The notes under the pieces are model-generated. The model worked only from the letters and a program-made list of their open reading frames with translations. It did not search any database and was not told the DNA's origin. A DNA stretch of 64,000 bases from Anabaena lutea FACHB-196 (lineage in GTDB: Bacteria > Cyanobacteriota > Cyanobacteriia > Cyanobacteriales > Nostocaceae). The DNA lies in contig NZ_JACJST010000027.1 in assembly GCF_014698305.1 (NCBI RefSeq), positions 1-64,000 of the forward strand, read 5' to 3'. Below, piece by piece: positions 1 to 8,284 of this stretch. Position numbers and translations under genes: made by a program. Each line of letters opens with the position of its first letter. The stretch's first letter is position 1.

Positions 1-1
1 G

Positions 2-313
2 GTTTACTACGGTACGAAAGATGAACAGGGTAAATTTAAAATCAAAACAATCCGAACAACTAAAGATGAAGTAATTGGTATTCTGCCAGGAGTGCCATCA
101 CGGGAAATTGCAATCCAAATGATAAACATAGTGGCTTTGAAAGAATCGCCGCTGACAACTTTACAGGTCGGGGATGAGGTGGTAATTTTCACTGGGAAGA
201 AGAAAGGACAGAAAGGCGTAGTCGAGCGAATCGACCTCTGCTGTTGGGTGAAGTTTCCGAAGGCAACAGTTGCTATTAGTTTCTACTCTCATCATTTGAG
301 AAAGGTTAGTTAG
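2..313 (+). CDS. Hypothetical KOW-like small protein (5' partial)
   Basis: The reading frame is open from the left edge of the window to a TAG at 311-313, so the true start lies outside the window; a GTG at 92 is only an internal candidate. The C-terminal part reads GDEVVIFTGKKKGQKGVV, which resembles a KOW/SH3-like nucleic-acid-binding segment (seen). The stop codon directly abuts the ATG of the integrase at 314, which suggests translational coupling and a shared job on the same mobile element (inference). I do not recognise the family. A role as an accessory factor of the integrase is possible but unproven. Confidence 0.55.
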   Translation, partial: VYYGTKDEQGKFKIKTIRTTKDEVIGILPGVPSREIAIQMINIVALKESPLTTLQVGDEVVIFTGKKKGQKGVVERIDLCCWVKFPKATVAISFYSHHLRKVS

Positions 314-1429
314 ATGAGCATAGAACAGAGAATCAAAGAAGCTAATGGTAGGTTGAAAGCTAATCATTGTGGGGTAAACATTGAGCAAATAGGAGGTAAA
401 TTATATTTACGTGCCGTGCTACCTCCCAAACCGGAATCTAAGCATACAAAGCCTCATCAGCAAAGGATAAGTATTGCACCCGCTAATTTTGAAGGAGTAA
501 AACTGGCGGAACGTGAAGCCAAAAAAATTAGTGTGGACCTTACTGACAATACTTTTAAATGGGGTAATTATCTTGAAGAGGAAATTAAACCACCTGAAAC
601 AATTGGTGATTGGATAATAAGATTTGAGGAAGATTATTTTAACAGAAGAGAAAGAACCCTGAAAACAGAAACGACCTGGAAGGTTGAATATAAAACAGTA
701 TTCAAAGTCCTTCCCAGGGATGAAATTATTAGTAGTGAAATTTTAAAACAGGCAATTTTAAAAACCAACCCAGACACCAGAACTAGAAAAAGATTCTGCT
801 TAGTAACTGGACTACTTGCTAATTTTGCTGGGTTGGATTTTGAAGCTTCCATTTATTCGGGAAACTATAGCTCTAAGAGAAGGAAACCGCGTGATTTACC
901 AACAGATAAAAAAATTGCCGAATGGTATCTCAAAATTGAAAATCACAAGTGGCGCTGGGTATTTGGGATGCTGGCTACTTACGGGTTGAGAAATCATGAG
1001 GTATTTTTCCTGGACCTGGATCAACTAAGAGAAGGCAACCAAGTAGTCACGGTCTTAGACGGTAAAACAGGATATCGGCGCGTGTGGCCTTTTCATCCTG
1101 AGTGGTTCACTGAATTTGACTTGGCATCGGTCAAACTTCCCGAAATAAATCTAGACCGGAATAACTCAGCAATTGGCGGGACTGTTAGCCAACATTTCAG
1201 ACGTAACCAGGAGATACCCTTTAAAGTTTATGATTTGCGCCATTGTTGGGCTATTCGTACCCTGGAATATGGAATTGATATTTCACTGGCAGCGCAACAG
1301 ATGGGGCATTCTTTAAACGTTCATTCGACGCTTTACCATACCTGGATAACCAGCCGAATTCACCAACAGGCTTTTGATTTGGCCATGAGTAAAAGCGATC
1401 GCCCCAAGCCGCCAAAGTTTAACAAGTAA
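314..1429 (+). CDS. Tyrosine-type site-specific integrase
   Basis: A 371-residue protein with the catalytic layout of tyrosine recombinases in its C-terminal half: Arg226 in TYGLRNHE, Arg309 in VYDLRHCW, His332 in QMGHS and Tyr341 in STLYHTW. The usual first His of the HxxR box is Tyr306 here, a substitution that occurs in some family members. The N-terminal ~120 residues would hold the arm/core-binding domain. It follows the KOW-like ORF without a gap and ends 74 bases before a tRNA-Lys 3' half at 1503-1544, so it is likely the integrase of an element using that tRNA gene as target. The element would extend to the left, beyond the window (inference). Confidence 0.85.
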   Translation: MSIEQRIKEANGRLKANHCGVNIEQIGGKLYLRAVLPPKPESKHTKPHQQRISIAPANFEGVKLAEREAKKISVDLTDNTFKWGNYLEEEIKPPETIGDWIIRFEEDYFNRRERTLKTETTWKVEYKTVFKVLPRDEIISSEILKQAILKTNPDTRTRKRFCLVTGLLANFAGLDFEASIYSGNYSSKRRKPRDLPTDKKIAEWYLKIENHKWRWVFGMLATYGLRNHEVFFLDLDQLREGNQVVTVLDGKTGYRRVWPFHPEWFTEFDLASVKLPEINLDRNNSAIGGTVSQHFRRNQEIPFKVYDLRHCWAIRTLEYGIDISLAAQQMGHSLNVHSTLYHTWITSRIHQQAFDLAMSKSDRPKPPKFNK

Positions 1430-1745
1430 TTATTAATTAATAATTCTTAACTCCAGCAAGATGCTTGCTGGCTTTTCTGTTGAAAAAGTAGTGTAAGGAT
1501 GTCTCTTAATCAATTGGTTGCGGGTTCGATTCCCTCCTCACCCACTAGCTTTCAGGTTTTCTAAATACTGGCTTTGACTAATTCTTGCCTAATTTACAGG
1601 AATACCCCCTCATAAATCCTGGATTTACAAGGGCAGTGGAAATTATTATTAGACGGATTTTTAGTCCTATAAGCTTCACGATAAATCAGTCCAGGTTATA
1701 GAAAGCGATCGCCGTATCCGACGTGCCATTTCGATAATCACCTTC
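1430..1745. other. Intergenic region after integrase
   Basis: Apart from the tRNA-Lys 3' half at 1503-1544, I see only AT-rich sequence and one HIP1-like octamer near 1708. No open frame of note. It separates the presumed mobile element from the dehydrogenase/P450 genes. Confidence 0.5.
1503..1544 (+). other. Attachment-site remnant: 3' half of tRNA-Lys(CUU)
   Basis: The stretch fits a tRNA from position 32 onwards: a seven-base anticodon loop CTCTTAA (anticodon CTT), stem strand TCAAT, five-base variable loop, T arm with loop TTCGATT and stem GCGGG/CCCTC (one mismatch), acceptor strand CTCACCC and discriminator A, then CTA in place of CCA. The 5' half is missing: the bases before 1503 do not pair with TCAAT. 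A tRNA 3' half starting at the anticodon loop just downstream of an integrase is the classical footprint of an integrated element. It marks the element's right end; the restored complete tRNA should lie to the left of the window. Confidence 0.7.
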
Positions 1746-2495
1746 TTACTGCACGGTATATCCTCCGTCGATCATCATGTTATGCCCCGTAACGAAGGAA
1801 GCCGCGTCCGAGCATAACCACACTACAGCTTCTGCGACTTCCTCCGGCTTACCAACACGCCCTATGGGATGCCTTGCCTTGATTTGAGGAAGCATATCTG
1901 CGGGAACAGTAGCCAGCATATCGGTCTCAATAAAAGCAGGACTCACAACATTGATACGAAGGCCGAATTGGGCATATTCCAATGCTGCCGCTCGGGTTAA
2001 GGCGATGACCCCACCTTTACTAGCACAGTAGCTGGTATAACCGGCGCAACCAACGACACCACCGATGGAAGCCATGTTGACTATTGTGCCGACACCTTGT
2101 TTGAGCATTGCTTTGATCTCGTACTTGAGAGAAAGCCACACTCCTTTCAGGTTCACATCGATCATGTAATCCCAGTCCTCTTCCGACATATCACAGAGTG
2201 GACTGAAAGTTGCAATTCCAGCGTTGTTGAAAGCGCAGTCAAGACGACCATAAGTATCTATGGCCTTGTTAACCAGCATCTCCATTTCCGCCTCTTTTGA
2301 CACATCTGTCTTGACGAAAATAGCCTCACCTCCTGCCTCTTGTATATACCGTACCGTCTCCTCGCCTTCAATGACGCGACGGCTGGCAGCTATGACCTTC
2401 GCTCCACTACGTGCAAATGCGATCGCTGTTGCCCTACCAATTCCAGAAGAAGCTCCAGTGACAAGTCCGACTTTTCCATCCAATTGCCGTGTCAT
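1746..2495 (-). CDS. Short-chain dehydrogenase/reductase (SDR)
   Basis: A 249-residue classical SDR of normal length. It has the cofactor-binding motif TGASSGIG at residues 13-20, NNAG at 90-93 and the catalytic set Ser143, Tyr156 and Lys160 (YCASK). The C-terminus ends MIDGGYTVQ, as in the glucose-dehydrogenase/FabG-like group. The substrate cannot be told from sequence. The start ATG at 2495 is preceded by a good ribosome-binding site (AAGGGAG). It lies downstream of the P450 gene on the same strand, 170 bases away, so the two may act on the same small molecule (inference), though a weak hairpin lies between them. Confidence 0.9.
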   Translation of the reverse strand: MTRQLDGKVGLVTGASSGIGRATAIAFARSGAKVIAASRRVIEGEETVRYIQEAGGEAIFVKTDVSKEAEMEMLVNKAIDTYGRLDCAFNNAGIATFSPLCDMSEEDWDYMIDVNLKGVWLSLKYEIKAMLKQGVGTIVNMASIGGVVGCAGYTSYCASKGGVIALTRAAALEYAQFGLRINVVSPAFIETDMLATVPADMLPQIKARHPIGRVGKPEEVAEAVVWLCSDAASFVTGHNMMIDGGYTVQ

Positions 2496-2556
2496 ACGTT
2501 TGCTCCCTTTTTTTAACTTTTGAGACTACACCTTGAGGGGGCGTTCTTATATCAAG

Positions 2557-2576
2557 CCCCTATCTTGAGATATGGG
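2557..2576 (-). terminator. Weak hairpin between P450 and SDR genes
   Basis: CCCCTATCT and AGATATGGG form a nine-pair stem with one mismatch and a two-base loop. It sits between the end of the P450 gene and the start of the SDR gene. There is no clear T-tract, so termination is uncertain. Confidence 0.3.
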
Positions 2577-2665
2577 ATTCTTTGCCAAACAGTAGCGGGA
2601 CGGTTGCTAACTCTTTAAGAAGCTCATGTTAAGTTCTCCGTAAACTTCGGGCTTATCAATTAATG

Positions 2666-3910
2666 TTACTGTGCAGCCGTAAGCTCTATACGAAATGTCT
2701 TCAATGATCGCACTGACAAATTATTTTGCCAGCACGGTTTTTCATCTACTGCACGAATATGAGAAAAGCGCCGCAATAACTCAGTGAAAACAATCTCCCC
2801 TTCCATGTTGGCAAGGGAAGCTCCTGGACATTTATGGATGTAAAAGCCGAAGGCTAATTGCTTATCGTTATTCCTTGTGATATTAAATGTATCTGGATCG
2901 GAAAAGACTTCTGGATCGCGATTGGCCGATCCAATCAGCAGAAAGATCAAATCACCTTTTTTGATTTTTTGGCCTTGAAACTCGATATCTTCAAGCGCCA
3001 TACGTGATAGTCGTTGGACAGGTGACTCATAACGCAACATTTCCCTCACTGCAAGAGGGATTAGTTTAGGATTTCGTCTGATGTCCTCCATGACATTTTG
3101 GTATCGCAAAAGCGTTAAAAGTCCGTTACCTAAAAGGTTCATAGTAGTCTCGAACCCGGCAAAAATTATCATAATACAAGTGGCGAGTATCTCCTCTTCA
3201 CTCATCATCTGTCCCGCAGTCTCTGCCTTGAGAAATGCACTGAGGAAATCATTCTGAGAGTGGCTTCTCCTACAGTGCAGAATGCCACGCAGGTACTCGG
3301 TCATCTCATCAACATGCACTTTAGCATTTTCCAGCCTTTCAATATAGCTATTAGGCGATGTTCCCACAAAGTTGACAATAGCTTCAGCGCAAAGTTTTGC
3401 TTTGTACCAACCAACTTCTGGGATACCCAATATCGTCGATACAACATAAAGTGGTAATGGGGAAGCAAGATCAGCCATGAAATCCATGCTCCCCCCATTT
3501 TTGTAGTCCTTGAGCATCTCGTCAACCAAGCGAGTAATGCTCGACTGAAAACTAAACACGACACTACTATCCAGCGCAGAACTTACTAATCGTCTGAGTC
3601 GAGAGTGTTCAGGTTTGTCCAAAAGCAGCATCCACATTTTCATTCTTTCGGCGAATGTTTTGTAGCGTTTCTGTTCAGCCTCTGGTAGTTGCAGAAAGCG
3701 TGGCGTGATTCGATCTGCTGCTATTTGATCAGATGCAAGAGCTTTAGTCACATCATCATATCGTGACACTACCCATGCCTGAAGTTCCTCGCTCCAATAC
3801 ACGGGAGCGTTTTCACGCAACCAACAGTACGTTGGATAAGGATTATTCAAGAACTCTTCAGAAACAAAACTATAGGGCATTATGTTTGGCTTTTGTTGAC
3901 TAATCTCCAT
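2666..3910 (-). CDS. Cytochrome P450 (bacterial CYP107-like type)
   Basis: A 414-residue soluble P450 without membrane anchor. The I-helix oxygen-activation motif AGFETT, the K-helix EMLR (ExxR) and the Cys-loop are present. The Cys-loop reads FGFYIHKCPG with heme ligand Cys361. The family consensus is FGxGxHxCxG, so the usual Gly before the I-H pair is Tyr here, an uncommon change close to the heme. The ATG at 3910 has a GGAAAG ribosome-binding site. The neighbouring SDR and lipocalin-like protein on the same strand suggest a small-molecule oxidation unit (inference). A partner ferredoxin or reductase is not in the window. Substrate unknown. Confidence 0.92.
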   Translation of the reverse strand: MEISQQKPNIMPYSFVSEEFLNNPYPTYCWLRENAPVYWSEELQAWVVSRYDDVTKALASDQIAADRITPRFLQLPEAEQKRYKTFAERMKMWMLLLDKPEHSRLRRLVSSALDSSVVFSFQSSITRLVDEMLKDYKNGGSMDFMADLASPLPLYVVSTILGIPEVGWYKAKLCAEAIVNFVGTSPNSYIERLENAKVHVDEMTEYLRGILHCRRSHSQNDFLSAFLKAETAGQMMSEEEILATCIMIIFAGFETTMNLLGNGLLTLLRYQNVMEDIRRNPKLIPLAVREMLRYESPVQRLSRMALEDIEFQGQKIKKGDLIFLLIGSANRDPEVFSDPDTFNITRNNDKQLAFGFYIHKCPGASLANMEGEIVFTELLRRFSHIRAVDEKPCWQNNLSVRSLKTFRIELTAAQ

Positions 3911-4112
3911 ATTTCTTTCCTGTTTAAAAACGAATTTATAAGGCTTATTCTTTTTCGTTCATTAGGCCAATCATCTTGTCAGAAAAACTTACATGATACT
4001 GATACAAGGTAAGAACTTCGATTTCCGATATCTTGCTCAAGGAGGTTGCAGAGTATTTTATGACTCAAAGCTTGTAGAAATACTGTAACTCTCTATCCTT
4101 CCATTTCTGGCT

Positions 4113-4541
4113 TTAAATATGCTGCCAAATCAAATAGTTAGTCTGCTGCTTACCTTCTATTAACATTGGCTCTGTACTCAATATCATTTGATTGTCTTGA
4201 TTAAATTCAAAAAAGCGTTCCTGAGCAGTACCAACCCAATTTGGAAATAAGCTACTTTCGACGTAATGAATAACACTCTTTTCCTTAACTTCGTACTTAC
4301 TGCAATACGAAAAGTAAGTCTTAGCTGCCCTTACCTGTTCCTCTATAATTCCCCCAAGCAAATCAAAAGCAGTAAAATTGGGGCGGTTAGCTGTTGCTAA
4401 ACTTGAAGACATATATCCATCTTCGGTATATATCAGCAAGCCGTAAGCATCTTTACCAAAGGGGTAAGCCACATTACCATTTTCATCTCGGATTTCCCAG
4501 GATACTAGTTTCCAAGTTCCTAAAAATTTTTCTTTTGTCAT
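4113..4541 (-). CDS. Lipocalin-like domain protein
   Basis: A 142-residue protein beginning with LGTWKLVSWEIRDENG and continuing with YGLLIYTEDGYMS, a pattern of the lipocalin-like (Lipocalin_5, PF13924) family, which often sits near biosynthetic genes and may bind or cyclise small hydrophobic molecules (family knowledge). No signal peptide is visible, so it should be cytoplasmic. It lies 200 bases upstream of the P450 gene on the same strand and could belong to the same transcription unit. Its biochemical role here is unknown. Confidence 0.75.
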   Translation of the reverse strand: MTKEKFLGTWKLVSWEIRDENGNVAYPFGKDAYGLLIYTEDGYMSSSLATANRPNFTAFDLLGGIIEEQVRAAKTYFSYCSKYEVKEKSVIHYVESSLFPNWVGTAQERFFEFNQDNQMILSTEPMLIEGKQQTNYLIWQHI

Positions 4542-4726
4542 AAATTGGGTGGGTATAAAGTACTAAGAGATTGTGAACAAAAGTTATACATAGATCGATA
4601 CTTTCGCCAAAAACAGGTATAAAAGATAGGGCGCTCCGTAGTAAAGTTATTATCTCTCACAACGATAACTCAAAAGCTACAATTTGCCCATTTTCGACAT
4701 TTTCTCCATGTATATACAATAAGTAA

Positions 4727-5632
4727 TCAATCTTCTGACTCCTGACCATCTCCAAACCCTTGACGAGCAAAGATTTCAATCATCTCGCTGCGGGTCAGAT
4801 TATTTGCTTGGGCTAATTCATCCAATTTTGCCCAAGCCGTATCTGTGAGCCGGATAGAACGCAGCTTTTTAGACTCATCACCATAATCAGCCTGAAATCT
4901 ACCCCCAGTTGTGCGCTTACGTCTGGGTGATTTATGCCTTGTTCCTGAATACTTACCACCATGTATATCTATTTTATTACTAGTGATTAAATTAACTAGA
5001 TTATCAATCAAGCGATCGCTCTCCATTGGTAAAATCTCACGACCATGCAACATATCCTGAGTAATCGTAAAATACACCAAAGTCCCCAAAAAAACTCGTG
5101 CTGCTACTGATGCATCAGGTAATTGCAATTCTGGATGCGCTGCAAAATATTGAGTAATAACATCTAAACTAGTTTTATCTACATTGCGAACAAAAACTTG
5201 AGCTAATGACGGAAAACGCCCAGATTCAGCAATAATCAACCGCACAAAACTTAATAACTCCTGTGAACAAGCAATGTTATCTAAAATACTATTGGCGATG
5301 CGACGCAGAACTATCTCCGGTTCTCCTGCGAGAAATTGCGGATCTTCAGGATTAAAAATCTCCAAATATTTTTTCTGCGCTAATTTTTCAATCAGTGCAG
5401 TGAATAATCCTTCCTTATCCAGAAAGTAGCTGTATACCGTTGTTTTCGATACACCTGCGGCTGCTGTCACCTTATCCATTGTTGTCGCAGCGTAGCCCTG
5501 TGCTAAAAATTCTTGCATTGCACCAGCCAAGATAGCATCAACTTTCTCCACTAACAGCGATTGCCTTTGGCACTGCACTCCGCGCGATCGCTCTACCGGA
5601 CTTTCTTCTACTTCGGTTTTCTTTTTTCGCAT
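4727..5632 (-). CDS. TetR-family regulator with ribbon-helix-helix-like tail
   Basis: A 301-residue protein, longer than the usual ~200. Residues about 28-83 form a TetR N-terminal domain (recognition region GVSKTTVYSYF), followed by a TetR ligand-binding domain to about 220. A basic linker (SPRRKRTTGGR) then leads to residues about 258-292, RSIRLTDTAWAKLDELA, which look like a CopG/Arc ribbon-helix-helix motif. It is divergent from the DevB-like exporter genes, and the shared region holds a perfect palindrome at 5683-5706. It is therefore the likely repressor of the exporter and of itself (inference). Confidence 0.85.
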   Translation of the reverse strand: MRKKKTEVEESPVERSRGVQCQRQSLLVEKVDAILAGAMQEFLAQGYAATTMDKVTAAAGVSKTTVYSYFLDKEGLFTALIEKLAQKKYLEIFNPEDPQFLAGEPEIVLRRIANSILDNIACSQELLSFVRLIIAESGRFPSLAQVFVRNVDKTSLDVITQYFAAHPELQLPDASVAARVFLGTLVYFTITQDMLHGREILPMESDRLIDNLVNLITSNKIDIHGGKYSGTRHKSPRRKRTTGGRFQADYGDESKKLRSIRLTDTAWAKLDELAQANNLTRSEMIEIFARQGFGDGQESED

Positions 5633-5659
5633 ATGAATTAATTATTTTTGCAGTAACTC

Positions 5660-5706
5660 TTGACAAGATTGTAATGGACGGTTTAGTTTAGTTACAACTA
5701 AACTAA
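5660..5706 (+). promoter_or_regulatory. Promoter with TetR-type operator
   Basis: A TTGACA hexamer at 5660-5665 is followed, 17 bases later, by a perfect palindrome TTAGTTTAGTT-AC-AACTAAACTAA at 5683-5706 that covers the expected -10 region. It ends 38 bases before the exporter start codon and lies between the divergent regulator and exporter genes. A repressor bound here would block the promoter. No experimental support is visible. Confidence 0.65.
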
Positions 5707-5744
5707 TTAGTTTACTTCCCATCTTAAATCATAGGGGAAAACTT

Positions 5745-7049
5745 ATGGTGCGTGATGTAACAACTAAAAATTCCGCATTTTTAAAACCGACTTCCCGTCA
5801 ACTGATATTGCTGACAACAGCTTTATTGATGGCAACTCTGGGAATTAAAGGATATAAAATTTTACAAGCTAATTCCAAAACCACTGTAATCCAAGCTGCC
5901 CAAATAACTACACCGCAAATCAAGACGGTGACAGCATTAGGGAGAATTGAACCCAAGGGCAAAGTAATTAAACTTTCCGCACCTACATCTAGTCAAGGTA
6001 GCCGAGTAGAGACACTTTTGGTTAAAGAAGGGGATAAAGTCAAAACAGGGCAAGTAATAGCCATTTTAGATAATCGTCCCCGTCTCCAAGCCGCTTACCA
6101 AGAAGCACAAGCAGCCGTAAAAGTTGCCCAGGTAAACTTAGAGAAAGTACAAGCAGGTGCGAAATTAGGCGAAATAGAAGCACAAAAAGCTGATATTGCC
6201 AGAATAGAGGCGCAAAAGCTCGGAGATGAAACCGGACAAAGACAAGCAGTTGCCAGATTAGAAGCGCAATGGCAAGGTGAGACAAGCGCACAACAAGCAA
6301 CAATTAATAGACTACAAGCCGAACTCAAAAATGCTCAAGTAGAACTGCAACGGTATCAGCAACTTTATCAAGATGGGGCAATTTCTCAGTCTTTATTTGA
6401 TACAAAACTGCTCAGTTTTGATACCATCACCCAACAGTTAAGTGAAGCTAGAGCAAACCTCAACCGGATTGATAGCACAGGACGCAAGCAAATTAGTGAA
6501 GCCAAAACTGCCCTAACCCGGATTAACGCCACTGGTAGCAAACAAGTTACTTCTGCCAAAGCCACCTTAAACCAAATAGCCGAAGTTCGTCCGGTAGACG
6601 TAGCAGCAGCCAAAGCCGAAGTCAGCCGTACCATAGCTGCCGCACAACAGGCCAAAGCTAATTTAGACCAAGTTTATGTGAAATCACCCCAAGATGGTGT
6701 AATATTTGACATTTATACCCGTTCCGGTGAAGTTGTATCCAATGACGGAATTGTGGAAATTGGGCAAACCAACCAGATGTATGCAGTTCTGGAAGTTTAC
6801 CAAAATGATGTCAGTAAAATACGTCCCCAACAACAGGTAAAAATATCTAGCAACTCCCTAGCAGGTGAATTACACGGAACAGTAGATTGGGTTGGCTGGA
6901 AAGTACAACGGCAAAATGTGATCAACTCTGACCCCAGTGAAAATATTGATTCTAGAGTTGTAGAAGTTCATGTACAGCTAGATAAAGAATCAAGTAATAA
7001 AGCCGCAAAATTTACAAATTTACAAATCAAGGCAGTAATTTCACTATGA
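5745..7049 (+). CDS. ABC exporter membrane-fusion protein, DevB/HlyD type
   Basis: A 434-residue periplasmic adaptor. There is one N-terminal membrane segment (about residues 18-36), a biotinyl-lipoyl-like half (IKLSAPTSSQGSRVETLLVK), a long coiled-coil hairpin rich in Gln/Ala/Glu (about 110-300), the second lipoyl half (VKSPQDGVIFDIYTRSGEVV) and a C-terminal beta barrel. This is the DevB arrangement of cyanobacterial exporters; in heterocyst formers DevBCA exports glycolipids, but many paralogues have other cargoes. The start is ATG with an AGGGGA site upstream. The stop overlaps the ATG of the permease by four bases (ATGA), so they form one operon. Confidence 0.9.
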   Translation: MVRDVTTKNSAFLKPTSRQLILLTTALLMATLGIKGYKILQANSKTTVIQAAQITTPQIKTVTALGRIEPKGKVIKLSAPTSSQGSRVETLLVKEGDKVKTGQVIAILDNRPRLQAAYQEAQAAVKVAQVNLEKVQAGAKLGEIEAQKADIARIEAQKLGDETGQRQAVARLEAQWQGETSAQQATINRLQAELKNAQVELQRYQQLYQDGAISQSLFDTKLLSFDTITQQLSEARANLNRIDSTGRKQISEAKTALTRINATGSKQVTSAKATLNQIAEVRPVDVAAAKAEVSRTIAAAQQAKANLDQVYVKSPQDGVIFDIYTRSGEVVSNDGIVEIGQTNQMYAVLEVYQNDVSKIRPQQQVKISSNSLAGELHGTVDWVGWKVQRQNVINSDPSENIDSRVVEVHVQLDKESSNKAAKFTNLQIKAVISL

Positions 7050-8227
7050 TAGGATTCATTCAAAGACTCCAACGACGCACACCTTTGGGATGGTTGCAAC
7101 TCAACCACCATAAAAGTCGGCTGTTAGTTGCTTTATCTGGGATTGCTTTTGCTGATGTCCTCATTTTCATGCAGCTTGGCTTTCAGAACGCCTTGTATGA
7201 CAGCAACACTACCTTAAATCGTGCAGTGCTTGCAGACATCGTTTTGATCAGTCCGCAAAGCCGGAATATGCAAAATATGTCCACCTTTTCCCGAAGACGG
7301 CTGTTTCAAGCTGCTGATGTACCCGGTGTGAAATCAGCCCAAGCCATGTATATCGGTTTAGTCACCTGGAAAAATCCCCAAACACGTCGCAAGACTTCAG
7401 TACAAGCAATTGGCTTTAATCCTGAGCAACCTGCATTAGATATACCAGAAATCAACGCTCAATTAGATAAACTTAAATTAGCAGATAACTTTCTTTTTGA
7501 CCGTGGTGCTAGAGGTGAATATGATCAGGTTTTTAGCAAAATTGATGCAGGTCAAAGTGTCCCTACAGAAATAGAAAAACGGACAATTAATATTAGTGGA
7601 TTATTTAAATTAGGAGCATCCTTTGGGGCTGATGGGACGTTAATTTCTAGCGATGAAAACTTTTTACGCATCTTTCCCAAACGAAAGGTAGGAAGCATCG
7701 ATCTTGGATTAATTTCCATTCAACCAGGTTATGAACCAGAACAGGTAGCAGCAGCATTAAAATCACACCTTAAAGATAATGAAGATGTGAAAGTTTTCAC
7801 TAAACAAGAATTTATCAAATTTGAAGAAGATTATTGGAAAAAAGAAAGTCCCATCGGCTTTATATTTACTGTAGGTGTATCTATGGGATTTATTGTCGGT
7901 GTGATTATTGTTTATCAAGTTCTTTCCACAGATGTAAATGCCCATATTAAAGAATACGCCACATTTAAAGCAATGGGATATCAGAACGCATACCTATTAG
8001 GCGTAATTTTTGAAGAAGCAATTATTTTAGCAGCATTGGGTTTTATTCCTGGATTTATAGTACCTTTAGGACTTTATCAACTGACTAGAAACGCTACAAA
8101 TTTACCGATATACATGACTTTAACAAGAGCATTGATAGTTTTTCTATTGACAATCATCATGTGTGCAATTTCCGGCACAATAGCAACTAGTAAACTACAA
8201 TCAGCCGATCCTGCGGATATGTTTTAA
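7046..8227 (+). CDS. ABC exporter permease, DevC type
   Basis: A 393-residue FtsX/MacB-like permease: one membrane segment near residues 26-46, a large periplasmic domain (about 50-265), then three C-terminal membrane segments (about 275-300, 320-345, 360-385). The start RRTPLGWLQLNHHKSRLLVALSG is typical of DevC. It overlaps the adaptor gene by four bases and is followed by the ATPase gene 57 bases later. The three should form an ATP-driven exporter with a TolC-like outer-membrane channel encoded elsewhere. Confidence 0.9.
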   Translation: MIGFIQRLQRRTPLGWLQLNHHKSRLLVALSGIAFADVLIFMQLGFQNALYDSNTTLNRAVLADIVLISPQSRNMQNMSTFSRRRLFQAADVPGVKSAQAMYIGLVTWKNPQTRRKTSVQAIGFNPEQPALDIPEINAQLDKLKLADNFLFDRGARGEYDQVFSKIDAGQSVPTEIEKRTINISGLFKLGASFGADGTLISSDENFLRIFPKRKVGSIDLGLISIQPGYEPEQVAAALKSHLKDNEDVKVFTKQEFIKFEEDYWKKESPIGFIFTVGVSMGFIVGVIIVYQVLSTDVNAHIKEYATFKAMGYQNAYLLGVIFEEAIILAALGFIPGFIVPLGLYQLTRNATNLPIYMTLTRALIVFLLTIIMCAISGTIATSKLQSADPADMF

Positions 8228-8284
8228 ATACATCAAAATTACTCTCTGCGCCTCTGCCTGAAAAACCTCTTTTAAACCTTAATT

